Below, piece by piece: positions 62,137 to 64,000 of a stretch of 64,000 nt of DNA. How positions within the stretch are numbered: the first letter of the stretch is position 1; the number at the start of each line of letters is the position of its first letter. Origin of the DNA: Nostoc paludosum FACHB-159 (GTDB lineage: Bacteria > Cyanobacteriota > Cyanobacteriia > Cyanobacteriales > Nostocaceae); contig NZ_JACJTU010000024.1 of the NCBI RefSeq assembly GCF_014698835.1, positions 1 to 64,000 of the forward strand. The letters run 5' to 3'. A program made the position numbers and the translations under genes. A model generated the notes under the pieces. The model was not told the origin of the DNA and searched no databases. It worked only from the letters and a program-made list of their open reading frames with translations.

Positions 62137-62801
62137 ACAGTTCGATTTACGAACGTATTGTTACCATTCGTTCCTCGCTACCAACTTCAGTCAGATTGAT
62201 TGCTGTCAGCAAGCAAGTTCCTGCTGAGGCGATTCGCTGTGCATACAACGCAGGAATTCGTGATTTTGGCGAAAGTCGTATCCAAGAAGCCACCATTAAA
62301 CAAGCCCAGTTGCAAGACTTACCGGATATTACTTGGCACTTTATTGGACATTTGCAAAGCAATAAAGCCAAAAAAGCCATTGAACAATTCCACTGGATTC
62401 ACTCCGTAGATAATTTAAAGCTGGCAGTGCGCTTAGAACAATTGGCGCAACAGCTAGGAGTGAGTCCCCAAGTTTGCTTGCAAGTGAAAATTCTCCCCGA
62501 TCCTAACAAGTCGGGTTGGACTGTACCTGAACTTTTGGCTGATTTACCCGCTCTTAATCAATGCAAAACTTTACAAATTCAAGGTTTGATGACAATTCCG
62601 CCTTCAGGATTGGCTGATGCTGAAATTTTGAGTGTGTTTAATCGATGTCGCGAACTGGCAAAAGAAATCCAACAGAAAAACTGGCCGCACATAAAAATGC
62701 AGCAGTTATCTATGGGTATGTCAGGCGACTACGAACTGGCAGTGCAAGCAGGCGCAACGATGGTACGATTGGGAACCATCTTATTTGGCGATCGCCTCTA
62801 G
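62133..62801 (+). CDS. pipY: PLP-binding protein PipY (YggS/PROSC family)
   Basis: 222 residues, a single-domain fold type III PLP protein that keeps pyridoxal phosphate and amino acid pools balanced. The PLP lysine is in LIAVSKQVPAEAIR near residue 27; FGESRIQEA, WHFIGHLQSNKAKKA, QGLMTIPP and LSMGMSGDYELAVQAGATMV then RLGTILFG follow in order. It is coupled to pipX by a 4-base overlap. Confidence 0.96.
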   Translation: MNSSIYERIVTIRSSLPTSVRLIAVSKQVPAEAIRCAYNAGIRDFGESRIQEATIKQAQLQDLPDITWHFIGHLQSNKAKKAIEQFHWIHSVDNLKLAVRLEQLAQQLGVSPQVCLQVKILPDPNKSGWTVPELLADLPALNQCKTLQIQGLMTIPPSGLADAEILSVFNRCRELAKEIQQKNWPHIKMQQLSMGMSGDYELAVQAGATMVRLGTILFGDRL

Positions 62802-63185
62802 CATACTAGTGTCAAGCTTGTTCTTGAGTATTAATTAAAAGATCGGGATTTGATGACAACAATTTTGTAACAGACTGGTGCAATTGGAAACAAAGGATAT
62901 AGTATTGACAAGAGCAATCGCCAAGTAAAATTCGGGTAAAAGAACTTTCCTTTGGACAAACCTTAGGATATAATCTTGACTCATTATTGTGTTTAGGCGA
63001 TGTACAGGCCTTGCTAAAAGTGTCCGTTCATCGCCAAAGCCCGTAGTATAGGCTACAAATAGCAATATATTTGCTCAAGTATCCACCCATGTAGCGATGC
63101 CTACGGCGGGCTGCACCTACGCAGATGGCTAAATTAATCCTTTAAGCCAAGTCAATACCGACTATTCGCACCAGGAGAGTACAAA
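62802..63185. other. Intergenic region upstream of sepF
   Basis: About 380 bases, no accepted gene. It includes a dispersed repeat of the GATGCCTACGGCGGGCTGC type at about 63096-63126. The sepF ribosome site (CAGGAGAGT) is at its end. Confidence 0.4.
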
Positions 63186-63797
63186 ATGAACAACATCTTT
63201 TCCAAACTCAGGGACTTCGTAGGTCTAAATGAGCAAGTGGAATACGAGTATTACGAAGAAGAACCAGATACAGACAATAATTACCAAAATCTGTATCAGC
63301 AAGAAAATCCCCAACCAGTGCCACAAGAAGCCCCAGCAACTCAAAATCGACGTTGGCGGGAACCAGTGCCTACAATGGGAGAAGAGATAGCAGCAGCAGC
63401 AGGTTCAAAGCCAATGGGGAATGTGATTGGTATGCCAGGAGCAATTAACGGAATTTCGGAAGTTTTAGTACTCGAACCACGCACCTTTGAAGAAATGCCT
63501 CAGGCAATTCAAGCGCTGCGAGAACGCAAGTCAGTGGTATTAAACCTGACAATCATGGACCCAGATCAAGCTCAACGAGCAGTAGATTTTGTCGCAGGTG
63601 GTACTTACGCTTTAGATGGACATCAAGAGCGCATCGGTGAGAGCATCTTTTTGTTTACGCCAAGCTGTGTACAAGTTAGTACCCAAGGTGGAGTTCTTCA
63701 TGAAGTACCACAACCGCCAGCCCGTCCTTCTCGCCCCGCAGGTTCTTCATCTACAAATCAAACTTGGGGCAACGAACCTAATCGGATGGCACAATAA
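63186..63797 (+). CDS. sepF: Cell division protein SepF (Cdv2)
   Basis: 203 residues. The N-terminal helix MNNIFSKLRDFVGLNEQVEY binds membrane; a Glu/Gln/Pro-rich linker follows. Then comes the SepF core: VLVLEPRTFEEMPQAIQALR, VLNLTIMDPDQAQRAVDFVA, GGTYALDGHQERIGESIFLF. SepF polymerises and links FtsZ to the membrane. AGGAG precedes the ATG. The order pipX-pipY-sepF is standard in cyanobacteria. Confidence 0.96.
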   Translation: MNNIFSKLRDFVGLNEQVEYEYYEEEPDTDNNYQNLYQQENPQPVPQEAPATQNRRWREPVPTMGEEIAAAAGSKPMGNVIGMPGAINGISEVLVLEPRTFEEMPQAIQALRERKSVVLNLTIMDPDQAQRAVDFVAGGTYALDGHQERIGESIFLFTPSCVQVSTQGGVLHEVPQPPARPSRPAGSSSTNQTWGNEPNRMAQ

Positions 63798-64000
63798 ATT
63801 TAAATTAGTCTTTTGTCCTCTAATACAAAGTTAAGCCACTGCCTTGGATGGGTTTCCCAACTGAAAGCAAGTGGCCTTTGATGGTCGCAAACCTCAACCA
63901 AGACTTTGCGCTTTGTCCTTTGTTAGTTAACAATAAACTAATGACGAATGACAAATGACCGACGATGACAAATGACTAATGACCAATGACTAATGACTAA
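63798..64000. other. Right end of window: intergenic with ATGACTA short repeats
   Basis: No gene seen. The last 80 bases are repeats of words such as ATGACAAATGAC and CTAATGACTAATGAC. The next gene lies outside. Confidence 0.5.

Overview
The window is chromosomal DNA of a filamentous, Nostoc/Anabaena-type cyanobacterium. This rests on psbA, psaK, a high-light-inducible protein, the pipX-pipY-sepF cluster, the ado-aar alkane pair, very frequent HIP1 octamers (GCGATCGC), and abundant short tandem repeats in nearly every intergenic gap. No rRNA or tRNA gene was recognised.

Layout. 1-465 is the 5' part of psbA (high-light D1 type, Glu130), running off the left edge. 0.5-17.9 kb is mixed housekeeping and regulation: a Rieske oxygenase divergent from its probable TetR repressor, a PgpH-type c-di-AMP phosphodiesterase, aroQ, topA, pentapeptide and WD40 repeat proteins, a small Hlip gene and alanine dehydrogenase. 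18.2-19.25 kb is a 15-repeat CRISPR array with no cas genes in the window. 19.9-28.2 kb holds cytochrome bd oxidase, an Uma2 protein, dus, a stop-split Rpn-family nuclease, and a delta-9 desaturase divergent from a TetR protein with an extra recombinase-like domain. 28.8-34.8 kb holds a TIGR03032 protein and a giant RTX protein. 35-38 kb holds a transposon relic, rpsD and moaA.

39-48 kb is the accessory part: two minute overlapping genes (DUF6888/DUF6887 type), a BrnT/BrnA toxin-antitoxin pair whose toxin carries a nonsense codon, and two large TpsA-type exoproteins interleaved with three small Cys-tailed proteins. One of these is a fusion of a TpsA N-terminus to a Cys tail. This alternation is the best candidate for an undescribed system.

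48-64 kb returns to core metabolism: a sugar ABC permease, ado, aar, accA, an SDR and folE; then trpF, psaK plus a truncated psaK relic, a site-2 protease with CBS domains, der, an EcfT-like protein, a TrpE/PabB-family synthase carrying three in-frame low-complexity insertions, and pipX-pipY-sepF.

Several genes are visibly decaying by single in-frame stops (11.0 kb gene, Rpn protein, brnT) or truncation (psaK relic, TnpB relic). Dispersed repeats (GACGCGAT palindromes, TTAGGAGTTATGAG units, GGTGTGGGAG/GGGCATTGG runs, a MITE-like element) fill the intergenic gaps and in one case enter a coding frame.
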